This document shows, piece by piece, positions 43,942 through 55,549 of a DNA stretch of 64,000 nt (positions are counted from its first letter, which is position 1; every line of letters starts with the position of its first letter). This DNA comes from Ananas comosus (taxonomy: Eukaryota > Streptophyta > Magnoliopsida > Poales > Bromeliaceae), in contig NC_033639.1 of assembly GCF_001540865.1 (NCBI RefSeq), positions 3,186,188-3,250,187 on the forward strand, written 5' to 3'. The notes beneath the pieces are model-generated. The model did no database searches, had not been told where the DNA came from, and saw only the letters and a list, made by a program, of their open reading frames with translations. A program made the position numbers and the translations under genes.

Positions 43942-46258
43942 ATGTCTCCTGCGCATCACCAGGCAGGACGGCCGCCAGTTCAGCGTCAGGCGGAGGGGTC
44001 ACGACAGGCCCCTAGCAGACGCATGTACGTAGCCCAGACTGAGGAGGCGGCGGTAGCCGAGAATGTGGTCGCAGGTATCATTTTACTTTATGGTATTCGA
44101 GTCAGAGCATTGTTTGATACCGGTGCATCGTATTCATTCATAGATCGGCTGTTTGCCGAGTTGCATGGCATCCCACTTGTATCCTTATTGCATCCGAGAT
44201 GAGTTATTGTACCCGACCATTCTTTGGACATTCGGGAGTGTTGCCCCAATTGCCCTATTCGGGTTGGAGATTGGATCATGCCCATAGACTTGTTAGCGTT
44301 ACATAAACTCGGGGAGTTTGATGTTGTATTGGGCATGGATTGGTTGACTAAGTACCACGCCACTATCGATTGCAAGGATCGAACGGTGACATTTAGAGAG
44401 CCGGGGCAGGCGGAGGTTGTGTACCGAGGATGCCAGAGTTCGCTGTTTGCGATGACGATTAGCTCCTCGCGATCTCGGCAGTTGATTAGTAGAGGCTGCG
44501 TGGCCTACTTGGCTACTATTGTGTTGTGGGATGAGGATGACGCCCCTAGGATTGAGGATATCCCCGTAGTATGAGAGTTTGGAGACGTGTTCCCAGCGGA
44601 GCTTCCAGGCATGCCACCTGATAGGGAGATTGAGTTTGTAGTAGATCTCGTTCCCGGGACTACTCCAATCTCAAAGGCACCCTATAGGATGGCACCAGTA
44701 GAATTGAAGGAGCTGAAGGCACAGTTACAGGACCTTTTGGACAAGGGTTTTGTGCGACCGAGTGTGTCACCTTGGGGAGCACCGGTTTTGTTTGTGAAGA
44801 AGAAGGATGGATCACTCCGCTTGTGCGTGGACTATCGTGAACTTAATAAAGTTACTATCAAGAACAAGTATCCATTACCGAGGATTGATGATCTATTTGA
44901 TCAGCTCCAGGGATCTTGTGTATATTCCAAGATTGACTTGCAGTCGGGATATCACCAGTTGAAGATCAAGCCTGAGGATGTGTCAAAGACGACTTTTAGA
45001 ATACGGTATGGACATTATGAGTTTACCGTTATGCCGTTTGGGCTTACTAATGCCCCGGCAGCTTTTATGGATCTAATGAACCGTGTTTTCAAGCCTTATT
45101 TAGACAGGTTTGTCGTGGTGTTCATCGACGACATTTTGGTCTATTCCCGAAGTGATGCGGATCATGAAGAACACTTGAGACTGGTACTTCAAGTGCTTCG
45201 GAAAAAGAAGCTCTATGCCAAGTTGAAAAAGTGTGAGTTTTAGCTTAGAGAGTTTGCGTTTTTAGGCCATTTGATTTTAGGATCAGGGATAGCTGTGAAT
45301 CCAAGGAAGATTGAAGCTATCAAGGATTGGCCGAGACCGACGAGCGTGACCGAGATACGGGGCTTCATTGGTTTGGCCGGCTACTACCGACGGTTCGTTG
45401 AGGGATTTGCAAAGTTATCTACTCCCCTCATGAGGTTCACGATAAAGGAACTAAGTTCATTTAGAATGACGCATGTGAAAGGAGCTTCCAAGAGTTGAAG
45501 CAGAGGTTGACGACCGCCCCGATCCTTACCTTGCTGACTGCTGGAGCAGGGTATGTGATTTATAGTGATGCTTCTTTTAATGGATTGGGCTGTGTTTTGA
45601 TGCAGGACGGGAAAGTGATCGCGTATGCTTCTTGCCAATTGGAGGAATATGAAAGAAACTATCCTACCCATGACTTGGAGTTGGTGGCCGTAGTCTTTGC
45701 TTTGAAACTATGACGCCACTATCTTTACGGCGAGCGATGCGAAGTATATACGGATCACAAGAGCTTAAAGTACCTATTCACTTAGAAGGAGTTGAACTTG
45801 AGGCAACGCAGATGGTTGGAGCTGCTCAAGGATTATGATTTGACGATACTTTACCACCCGGGCAAGGCTAACGTGGTGGCAGATGCGCTAAGTCGGAAAT
45901 CGACGGAAAACTTAGCGATACTTATGGTTACTCAACCGCCGTTGATCGAGCAGATGAAGCGGTTGGAGTTGGAGGTGGTGGCTCCTGATACACCTTTGAG
46001 ACTGATGACTTTGGTGGTGCAACCTACACTTATAGAAAGGATTAAAGAAAAGTAAGCTTCCGACTCGGAGTTGCAAAGGATTCAAGCTAAGATGGTTGAT
46101 GGTTGCATTGGTGATTTCACTACGGACAGTGATGGATGTATACGTTTCCGCGGACGACTTTGTGTACCGGCGGACTTGGGCATTAAAGAGGATGTTCTTT
46201 AAGAAGCACACCGAGCACCGTATGCTATACATCCGGGAGGCACCAAGATGTACAAGGA
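43942..46258 (+). pseudogene. pol: Element F pol: protease, RT, RNase H, start of integrase
   Basis: Protease has LFDTGASYSFI (44113 onward). RT is complete: VDYRELNKV (44828), [27 protein letters not shown] and the FIDDILVYS catalytic motif (45121). RNase H has [12 protein letters not shown] and TDHKSLKYL. The integrase zinc finger begins just before the N gap. Stops end at 44202, 44574, 45243, 45713, 45786, 46054 and 46201, and a one-base deletion near 45447 shifts the frame. Nearly all stops look like CGA to TGA, CAG/CAA to TAG/TAA or TGG to TAG/TGA. Confidence 0.9.
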
Positions 46259-46283
46259 NNNNNNNNNNNNNNNNNNNNNNNNN
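46259..46283. other. Assembly gap of 25 N
   Basis: A run of 25 N. It separates clean pol from indel-rich sequence that repeats other regions. Confidence 0.97.
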
Positions 46284-49200
46284 TAGCTGGAGGCTCTGAA
46301 GAAAATAAACAGCGGCGTGAGAAACTATAATTATATTTCATGGAATTATGACCTAGCTCAGCACAGAGTCAAAGAACAGGTAGCAAAGGCAATGATGGAA
46401 TAAATGGCATGTGAAAGATAAGTATGCTAATTACCAACTGCGATTAACACATGTTAATATAATGATTTATTTGTAATAATATTATCTCTACATGGACAAG
46501 TATATATCACGGTTTACGAATAATTATGAAGATTCATGCTTTATCATGGCACAATGTATATACGAATACAATAGAAATTTCTTAGCATGCTACATGTATG
46601 TATGTTATGCTCCAATGTCTATTGATAGAAGAAGTCAATGTAATCAACTATACTTCTTTAGTAGGATTATACAACTCGACACTGTGTCGATTTTATTTCA
46701 ATAAGGATTACCAAACGTAGTAATTGTGCTGTTAAAGAGTGTGGTAGCCAACATTATTCTTGGAATGTGTATGTCACTCACCCGTAGGCTTTCGAATACC
46801 CCCCCACGAGGAATAGATCGTAGGATACTCGAGTGTCGCTTGTAGGGAGCGGATTAAAGATGTGCGATAGCATCAATGGCAGCAAGCTTGTAGAGACTTA
46901 AATATCCAACTCATGTTAACATTGTAAAAGTACCAGAAACCAGCGGTCTTAGGTCTATATCACAAGTGTGATAGCTAAATCACTTGCTAGTGGCTCTTTT
47001 ATGACAACTTAAGCATACATATCAAGTAATTCATGTTTTGTTCAATTTGAATTTAATACAATGCTCCCATAGCGGGCCATGCCTCTTTATGAATTGCAAA
47101 CTCTCAAATAGTCTAAGTCCCGCCCCTCCCCCCCCCCCCCCCCAGCTCTTAGCTTCCAAATCTAAGTCACAATTGGATATGGTTAAAATATAAGCAATAG
47201 TCATTTTAATAGATCAGTGTTAAGTAACTAGAATGCTATGTACTCATGATGACTCTACCACATAGAGGTCAAGAATTTACTATAAGTAACTATGATGTTA
47301 TCATTCTAAATTTCTAATAAATATATATACATGATTATTGCATGCTTTTCAATTAACGATACTCAAATAAAAATGAGATTTTTCATTGTGTGGCAGTCAC
47401 ATAAGTGGTAGTCTCGATTTCGCGAGAGTTGTCCGAGTTCAAGTACATTAGTATTAGCAAGAGAGGAACGAGTGTACGGATAAACTATAGATCAATATTT
47501 AAAAACCAAGAAAGGGCTAAACTTCATTAAGAGTGGAAAAATCTTTTAAGTCAAGAGGCTAGGATCCTTAAAGCATAAACAGGTTCTAATCTATTGTTAC
47601 TAAAAAAGCTCAATAAAAGCAATACTTATTTGATTCTAGGTTTATCTACTAAAATCCTCAAATAAGTTGAGGAAGAAAGGCAAAACTAAGAAGTTATCAG
47701 TCAAGTGTGAGACTTCTCTTTAAGCTCAAGTACAAGCTGCAAGCCACAAGGTGGAGAGGAGAGAGTAAGAATGCCTCAAAGTCAAAGTAATCTTCTTTTC
47801 TTCTCCTTCTTTCTTTTTATCTCTAATAAGGGTGTGGGAGAGTGTGAGGAGAGAATGAGAGGGGAGAAGAGGTGGTGTGGCCATATAGCCATCTAGTGTA
47901 TAATCAGAGGCCCTCAAAATCCAATTATTGACAGCCGTCTGGGCATTTTCGACCAGAGGATGGTTCTCTCAAGCTGACGTTCTGTGTCGGCCGAGAAACA
48001 AGTTCGGGCCGGTTCTCCTGCGGGCACCAGTCTTCACTGCGAAGACGCCCGTCGGGGACCGTTCGCCGCAGGGACGGTTGGCTGCTTGTGCGCAACACTG
48101 CTCACGGGACCCGTCTCTTCTTTTCAAAAAAAAAACATCGGACTGGTCCGAGAGTAAAAACTTCAGACTCACAAAAATAAGTTTCAATTCTTAGGTTCGA
48201 AAAAATGATTCTTGACCTCACAGTGTGGGAAGTGAAACACATCTCATCCCACCCACCTCGATTTGCAAGGTCATTGTGTTAATTCAGGTGAATGTTGGTA
48301 CCACACACTTAGGCGTAGTGGACTATGGTAGGTCTTAATTGGAAATGGAATCGAACAGTGTTGAGGGATTTTTAACCTAAGATGAGAGTAATAGTTGGTT
48401 ACCTTAGAATTGCTTTGCATAGTGTTGGACACTTGAGTTACATAATACATGTGTATGCTAGGAGAGTTGTTATTGCATTTATGTAGCTTGTTACCATTGT
48501 AAAGATGATTTCATAATTTCATAAAACACATGATTGTTACTTATGGTCATGTAGGGAATTTGTTATTGAAATAAAAGTGCATCTAATTTACAAATATAGT
48601 TCTTAGGCATTTTATTATGTTTAATGCAAATTATTTTTTTTATTGCCTTTTTTTACTTACTTTTCTTTGGGACATAGTTGGTGCATTAGCTGAGGTCAGT
48701 ATTGCACTGGAATTATAAATATAGTTCTCACGCCCTTGTTTTATGTTTTCTTTGAGCTTCCAACGCGGGAGTATAGGAAGTGGGAAGGGTGTTGTTTGAG
48801 CTAGTCTTTAGCGAGTGACGATACTGGTGGTCTTACCTCTTGATTATTTATTTGGAGAGGTTGGGGTATGTAGAGTGTTACCAGTGTATTAAAGACACCT
48901 TTTGTGTACTTTTGGACAATATTGTATACTTATATTTTCACTTTTTTTGTTTTGTATTTATCCTTGTTACTTGTTGTAGATGATGATCTATTTGTGCTCT
49001 ATATATTATTATGTTGGTTTATCTTTGGTTGATTTTTCGTGTTTGATGTAGAAGCTTATATGTGTTGACATTTATGGCGGGTGCTGGGACACGCTATGGA
49101 GCAGACCTCTGCAGGTCCCGGGGCGTGCACAGTGGTTTACAGGATGCAGCTAGTTTGATTTAAGATTAGGCGATAGAACGACTACCCAAACACAGGTCTA

Positions 49201-50467
49201 GAGAGAGGTTTGCAATCTATTGCTTTTAATTTACCTCTAATTGCAGGGAAAAGGTGAAATTTTAAGGGCAGCAGCTCGACGGGATGAGAAGTGGATGAAA
49301 AAGTGAGTAACTAGGAGTTGCGGGAAGAGCGTGATGGTCAAGTTCAGCCACAACAGTCAAGGATCTGGTGCAAGGTGCACAAAAAGATGTTGCCAAGTTT
49401 GAAGGTTATTACCGTATCAGCGTGGTGGGGCAAGGGTTCTTACTAAGATGCCCGGAACCTCAAAATCTCCCCGTCTTCATGATTAGCAGGTTACATGTCA
49501 CGAGACGGCAGGATCCGGGCGCGGTGTTGTCACACATGAACTACGAATGAGACTTCTTTCAACAAACAAATAAGATTCCTCTTGACCTTGGTTATTCCCC
49601 CGGCAGAATTAGAGTTGTGAGTCCTGAGTACTTATTAGTGGAAGAATCTCTCTATAGAAGCTAGTTGGGAGAAGGCGATATACTTTGACATACTAGACTC
49701 TCGACGAGTTTAGAAGCAGAAAGACACTACGCGTGGGTAGCCAAACGGGATATCGGAGGGCGGAACAGTTCCCCATGCCGTATTCTTATTCTGCGGCGGG
49801 CGATTCGTGTGGTAACTTTTATTTATTTTTGTCATTACGTCCATTCGGGGGGATCGGGCGTGAGCGGAGCGGAGTGGATATTTTTAACGGATAGCGGGGT
49901 AGATGAGGAGAAGAAAAAGTCTAGCTCCGTCCATTACGCCCGCCCCCCCTGGGATGGCGGCGATTCGGGGCGGGTTATTTTCTATATTTTTTCACTTAAT
50001 CCATTCGCGATCGGGGCGTAGATCCACAACCCGGATCCATTGACACACAGTACGCGTTAGTAGTGGAGAAAGTTAGGACTTAGAAAACATCTCTGCGGCT
50101 GGTTCCCTGGCATATCCGCAAGTTGACGAGTTGATTGGAATTGTCAAGGAGACAAAGACCATAGAATTTGGGTGAATCGAAGGGTTATGCAAAAATGCAA
50201 ATTATGCCCCATTATCTATTTAGAATAAATGCTAAGTCATGAGGATAGACTTTGGGTTGTTTTATAATATGCTCATTATGTTGTATTAATAGGTGAGTTG
50301 TGGTGAGTGTATGGTGGCTAGATTATTGTTTCTCTATGTCTATAAATAATGGGTGTGATTAAGGGAAATTAAACTAGAGATTATACAAGAGATGTGTGTT
50401 GTTCTTTTTCTAAATAATATGAAAGTATTTAGTTCTTTGGGTAACCTCTATTTATTTTTTTTTCTTT
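46284..50467 (-). repeat. Indel-rich inverted copy of 39.5-42.6 kb, probable read artefact
   Basis: In order, on the minus strand, it repeats the small chromovirus LTR and hAT MITE (49700-50467), the chromodomain region (49250-49700), the LTR F' part (about 48281-49120), the LTR F start with palindromes and GAA tract (47700-48280) and further LTR F text (46284-47700). Differences are dominated by single-base gains and losses, unlike the clean repeats nearby. A run of about 18 C at 47126-47143 has no counterpart. The short frames here are not genes. Confidence 0.82.
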
Positions 50468-50501
50468 ATCTTCTATTTTCTCCCTTTTGTTTTTAGAGAG
50501 T
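50468..50501. other. Fold-point loop resembling a degraded SMRTbell adapter
   Basis: The loop lies between the inverted arms, has no counterpart in the clean sequence near 39489, and reads ATCTTCTATTTTCTCC then CTTTTGTTTTTAGAGAGT. It follows the order of the PacBio hairpin adapter (CT-rich, TCC repeats, GTT repeats, GAGAG) with missing bases. The match is by memory and by eye. Confidence 0.5.
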
Positions 50502-53500
50502 AAGAAAAGAAAGAGAAAATAGGTATACCAAGAAACTACTTACTTTCAATTTATTTGAGAAAAGAGGTTACAAACAAATTCTCTCTGGTATATCTATAGT
50601 ACTTTGCTAGTAACCCATTATTATAACCTAGAAAAAATAATCTAGCACTAACTACCAACTAACACTTATTTAATAAACATAATGAGATTTATAAAAGCTA
50701 AGCAAGAGTCTATCTATTTTATGGCAGGTTTTTTAAGAGATATGGCTAATTTGGCAGTTTGAACCCTTATTCCCAAAGGTTTATGTCTTTGTCCCTTCAA
50801 TCAAGTAATGCTTCATGGGGTTGGCAGGACCCAGGGAGAATTTTCTAAGTCTGACACTCTGGCCTACTAACGCGTAGTAGGATACCAAATGGATCGGGTT
50901 GTGGAGTCGGCGATCGCCCAATAGGATGGTAAGTGGGAACAAAAAATATATGAAAAAATATAACGCCACGAATGCCCGATACGCCAGTAAATGGGTGGAG
51001 GGGGGGGAACCTTTCTCTTTTCTTATTCAATTACCCCCGATCGTTAAAAATCGTCGGCCGCCGACTCGCCGTATCCGCCCCGGAATGGAGCGGCTAAGTG
51101 GGACAAAAATAAAATGAAAGTACACCGAATCTGCCGCAGATAAGAAATTGAGCGGGATGCGGAACTGTCGAGCTCCCGGATACGCCGTTGATCGGACGGT
51201 ACGGTGTCTTGATGCTTTGAAATCGTCGATGAGTGCTTAGTATTGGTCAAAGTGTATCTCATTTTCCAATAGATTCGTTAGTATTGGAGATTTTCATCAA
51301 ATAAGTACTAGGACTTCAGCGAGAATTATATTGTCCGCGATAAGTCCAAGTGATCAGGATGGACTCGGATTTGGTTATGTGAAAGACAGTCATCAATGTG
51401 TAGGTGGCATGTCTGTAGACAACCGCGGCCCGATCTTGTGTCTTCGTGGTCAGTTAAAAACTGCTAACATGGAAGACGGACGGTAGATTTATCAGGGTGT
51501 ACTTATAGAACTTGCCCACCGCTTGTGACGTAAATACAGCCCTTCAAACTTGTGCAACAGTCTTTTGTGCCTTGCAATCTTGAATGTTGTGGCTTAAATG
51601 GAACATACGCGGTTTCCTGGAAATCTGGTTTCACTTTTTGTCAGTCCATTCTCATCGTCGAGCTGGTTGGCCCTTCATTTCACCTTTTCCTGCAGTTAGA
51701 GGTATTGACAAAGCATAGGATGTAGAAACTGCTCTGTAGCGCAGCGTGTGTGATGTGAAGGCTATCGCTAATCGGAGTAATAAAAATAGTGCATCCTGTA
51801 GCTCACTGTGTCACGAGACCCCCGGACGGCAGAGGCTTCCCAGTGCGTGCCAGACCCGCATATGTTCAACGACATATTAAGGGTCTAATCACCTGGAAAT
51901 CAACAAAGATAACAATATAGGTATCCAGAGCTCAAATAGATCTTCTCTACAAATGGTAAAAGATAATATCTAAAGCAAAAAGAGTGAAATTGAGTTTTTA
52001 CATATTGTCCAAAGGTAAAAAGGGTGGTCTTTAGTACACTGGTAAGTTCAATCTCAAAATAAATACAATCAGAGGTAGACAATAGTACTCGTACGCTAAG
52101 AGCTAGTCAAGCAACCTTCCACGGGTTTAGTTCTCCGGGCTGTAAGATGGGAAAGAAAATTTTTTGAGGCGTGGAGAATATAATTATAATTCCGTGGCAT
52201 TACTGCCTCAGCTCATATAGGCCCCAATAAAGGTAAAGTAAAAAAAATGGAGCATAAAATTATAATTTGATTTAAGAAAGTAGATAAGATGACTAAGTCT
52301 TATTGGTCAATTAAGTGCACCTATTATTTTTAATGAACAAAGTATGCCCTAATACAATAAGTAACCATCATGTATTTGTTTATGAATTATGAATCATGCT
52401 TTCTATGGTAAACAATGTTTCATGAATGCATAGCATTACTAGATGCTAATGTAATGTATTGTATATCAGTGTATACTAAACACTATGCAAGGAAGAAAGT
52501 CTAGGTAAATCGACTTTACTTCTTATTAGTAAGTGATTAATTCACTATTGTGTCGTTTCTCATTTCCAATTTAAGGCTACCAAGGTGATCCAGCTTATGC
52601 GCTAGTGCTGTTGGTTTTAAGGCTTCAATTCTACTTTGAATGTAACACATGTGACCTGTGGCATAAATTCATGGTTTCGAGTATGAGATGTGTTTCGAGT
52701 TCTAAACTTGTGGAAGAGTTATAAGAATATTTTTGCTAAGAAGTTCGAAACTTGAGTTTTGTTGAGTTGGAGATTTTTATCTTCTGGGACCAGTCCCTGA
52801 AAGGATGGAGACGGTTTCACCATGTGAGCAGTGTTGCGCAGCCCGGCAAGGCAATCCGTCCTCCCTGGGGGGAGACCGCGTCCCGAGCAGCTCGCAGTTG
52901 AGAATGATGACTCGAGGAGTAGACGGTTCCCGACGTGGTTAGTTTCTGGGTTCGATCACTGAGAGAACCGGTCTATTGCAGGGATGAGACAGTCCTTGGC
53001 CAAATTTGCAGACGGGCTGTTCATTATTGATTTTTGAAGGCTCTTGGGATTTTGTGAGTACACTAGATGAGCTTATATGCAACACCCTCATGATCCTTTA
53101 TTTCTCTCTTACTCTCCCAACCTTTTAAGAGAGGAAAGAAGAAGAGAGAAGAGGGAGGATTGCTTGATTATGGGCATTTCTTTACTCTTTCTCTTCCAAC
53201 TTGTTGGTGCTTGGACTGGACTTGGAGCTATGGCAAGAGAGAAGATTTAACCTTGGAGCCTTGGATTGAGCTTTCTGGAGTTTGTTGCTTTTTCCTTTTT
53301 GACTTGATTTAGAGGATTTTAGTAGATAGAACCCCAATAGAATGGGAAATCTAGGTTAGTTGGGTTTTTGATTGGAGGTTTATTGAGGCTATCTATGGAT
53401 TAGAACTTGGTTAGGTTGCTTGGAAGGAATCTAGCTTCTTTTGTAGCTTGAGGAGTTTTTCATTCATTAGGTGAAGTTTTTAGCCTTTTGCTTGGTTGTA

Positions 53501-53510
53501 ATATTGATTT
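50502..53510 (+). repeat. Indel-rich direct copy of 39.5-42.77 kb
   Basis: It repeats the short LTR (50502-50850), the hAT MITE (about 50875-51190), the chromodomain region, the LTR F' part (51810-52640) and the LTR F start with palindromes (52650-53510), in the same order as the clean copy but with a base gained or lost every 10-20 bases. All short frames here are noise. Confidence 0.83.
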
Positions 53511-55078
53511 TTAGCTGATAGTAAATGTGTTTACTCTCGTAATACTTTTAATTATTCTTGAGTCGTGGAACTTCTTCCCCCCGAGCATCTAGGCATACGC
53601 GGTTCATGGGTTTGCCTGGCCAAAATGGATAATTCATTTGTGATTTTTGATATTCGTTAATGTAAAGCATGATATATGTGATATATTTATTATGATATTT
53701 TAGAATGTTAACATGGCATAGTTATGTATAGTAATTCTTGGAACCTCTATGTGGTAGGTGCAATGAATGTGAGAATGATTTAGTTGGGACTTGGGACCAT
53801 GATTTATTATGAATGATATTGTTTTATTCATTTTAACATATGCAATTGTGAATAGGATTTTGGAAGCCTAGAGAGTTACGGGGGACTTAGACTTTTGAGA
53901 GTTTGGGCAATTTAAAGAGCATGGGCCGGCTATGTGAATTCAGTCATTAAGTATATTTGGAACATTATACAGATTAGTTTATAGTGTGATGCTTAAGTGT
54001 CTAAAGAGCATTATGAATGAGATTGTTGAGCTATTACTTGTTATTTAAGACCCTAACCGTTGTGTTGCTTGTAGCTTTTACCATGTTTGAAACATGAGGT
54101 TGATATTTGAGCTTGATATCGTTTGATTCCATTGTGGGATTATTCGAATGTTGTGAGGATCGTCCTAAAGTGAACTTCGGAGCAGTTAGCCTTACGCGAT
54201 CTATGGTCGTCGTGCGTATGAGAAGCTAAGGACTGAGTGACATACAATTCCAAGAGTATGAATGTTGGTACACAGGCCAAATAGACTGGCAATGGATAGT
54301 ATGGGAGGTCTTAATTGGAAATGAAAATGACACAGGGCGGTGTGTAGTAATCAATTAGATAGAGAGTTATTTGATTACTTGATTTGTTTAGCATAGGACA
54401 TTGGCCGTACTACTAATGTAGCATGTAGGAGATGTTGTATTTATTAGTTAACATTGTTGCATGATAAGATGATATTCATTACTTTATCGGTAAACCGTGA
54501 TATTTATTGTGCCATGTGAGACTAATGGTGGATGACCAATGTAATGTGATTATTTTAACACTCGTGTTTTATGCGGTGTTGGTAATTTTACATTTATTAT
54601 GTTTTACATGAATTTATTCATTCTATTCTCTTTTGGCTTACCCTGTTTTTGGACTAGTTGGTGATTGAGCTTGAGGTCAGTAATTGCACTGGAAATTATA
54701 AATATGTTCCGCCGTCTGTTTTATGTTTTCTATTCGAGCCTTGCACGCCGGAGATGAGGTAGGACGTGGAAAGCGGTTGCTTCATCTACTGTTCACGTAT
54801 GACGAGTGAAATGGTCCCTTCGATGTTTTTAGTTGGAGAGGTGATGCTGTACAGGGTAGAACCCTTTGGTATTTTTTGGAGATGTTATTGATATTATGTT
54901 TAACTTTATCGTTTTAGTAATGCTCTGATTGTTATAGATATAGATTGTCCAGTGCTTGATTTATTCTAGATGTAGATTATTTTGGTTTTATTTTTCGTGT
55001 TGTTGTAGAACCTTATATGTGTTGAAATATGGAGGGTCTGGTCACATATCGGGAGGCCCTTGCGGTTAGGGGCGTGAC
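53511..55078 (+). repeat. Rest of the 5' LTR of element F (low quality, not represented cleanly)
   Basis: It matches 60930-62616 and continues to the LTR end GGGGCGTGACA at 55078. It fills the sequence missing at the N at 42773, so it is the only record of this part. A degraded primer site (CGGTATAGAGAGCC, about 55087-55100) follows. Confidence 0.78.
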
Positions 55079-55549
55079 AGGTTATTTCGGTATAGAGAGC
55101 CTAGGTTGCTTTAGTGACTTTAGCAACTTAGGCCGTTTGACTATAGGATAGGCCGGAGACGTGTTATTTATTGTGATGCGAAGTTCTGATTGGGTGTCTT
55201 GAATAACTCTAAAAATTTAGAGTTCGTCGAAGTTACATCTTCTAATCGCGGGGGTTCGTTGAGCGGCGAACACGAATATCGGGGCTGTTACAAATCGCAA
55301 CGGTCGGTGTTAGTAAGAAGGAAACTTGCTTACTTTCGCATGATTTGGGTTTAGTCTATTTTGAGGGGAATGCGGTAGCATGGGTTACTAATGCGCTTTA
55401 TATGTTTCGTGTAAGTGATGATGCCCGGTTACCGTTCCAAGTTGCGGAGCGTGATGCGCACACCTAGGAGGAGTCGTAAGGACTGTACGTCGGATATATG
55501 AGGTCCGGACTGAGCCAGCTTGTTCACTAATTTGGGTAGAGACTCAGGC
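55079..55549 (+). other. Leader and early gag of element F, low quality
   Basis: This is the region between the primer site and the clean gag start, not present at 42774. Indel errors prevent a reliable reading. No separate gene is called. Confidence 0.5.

Noticed and set aside
47126..47143. Poly-C run as a regulatory or structural element
   Set aside because: The matching place in clean LTR copies has only short C runs; it lies in low-quality sequence.
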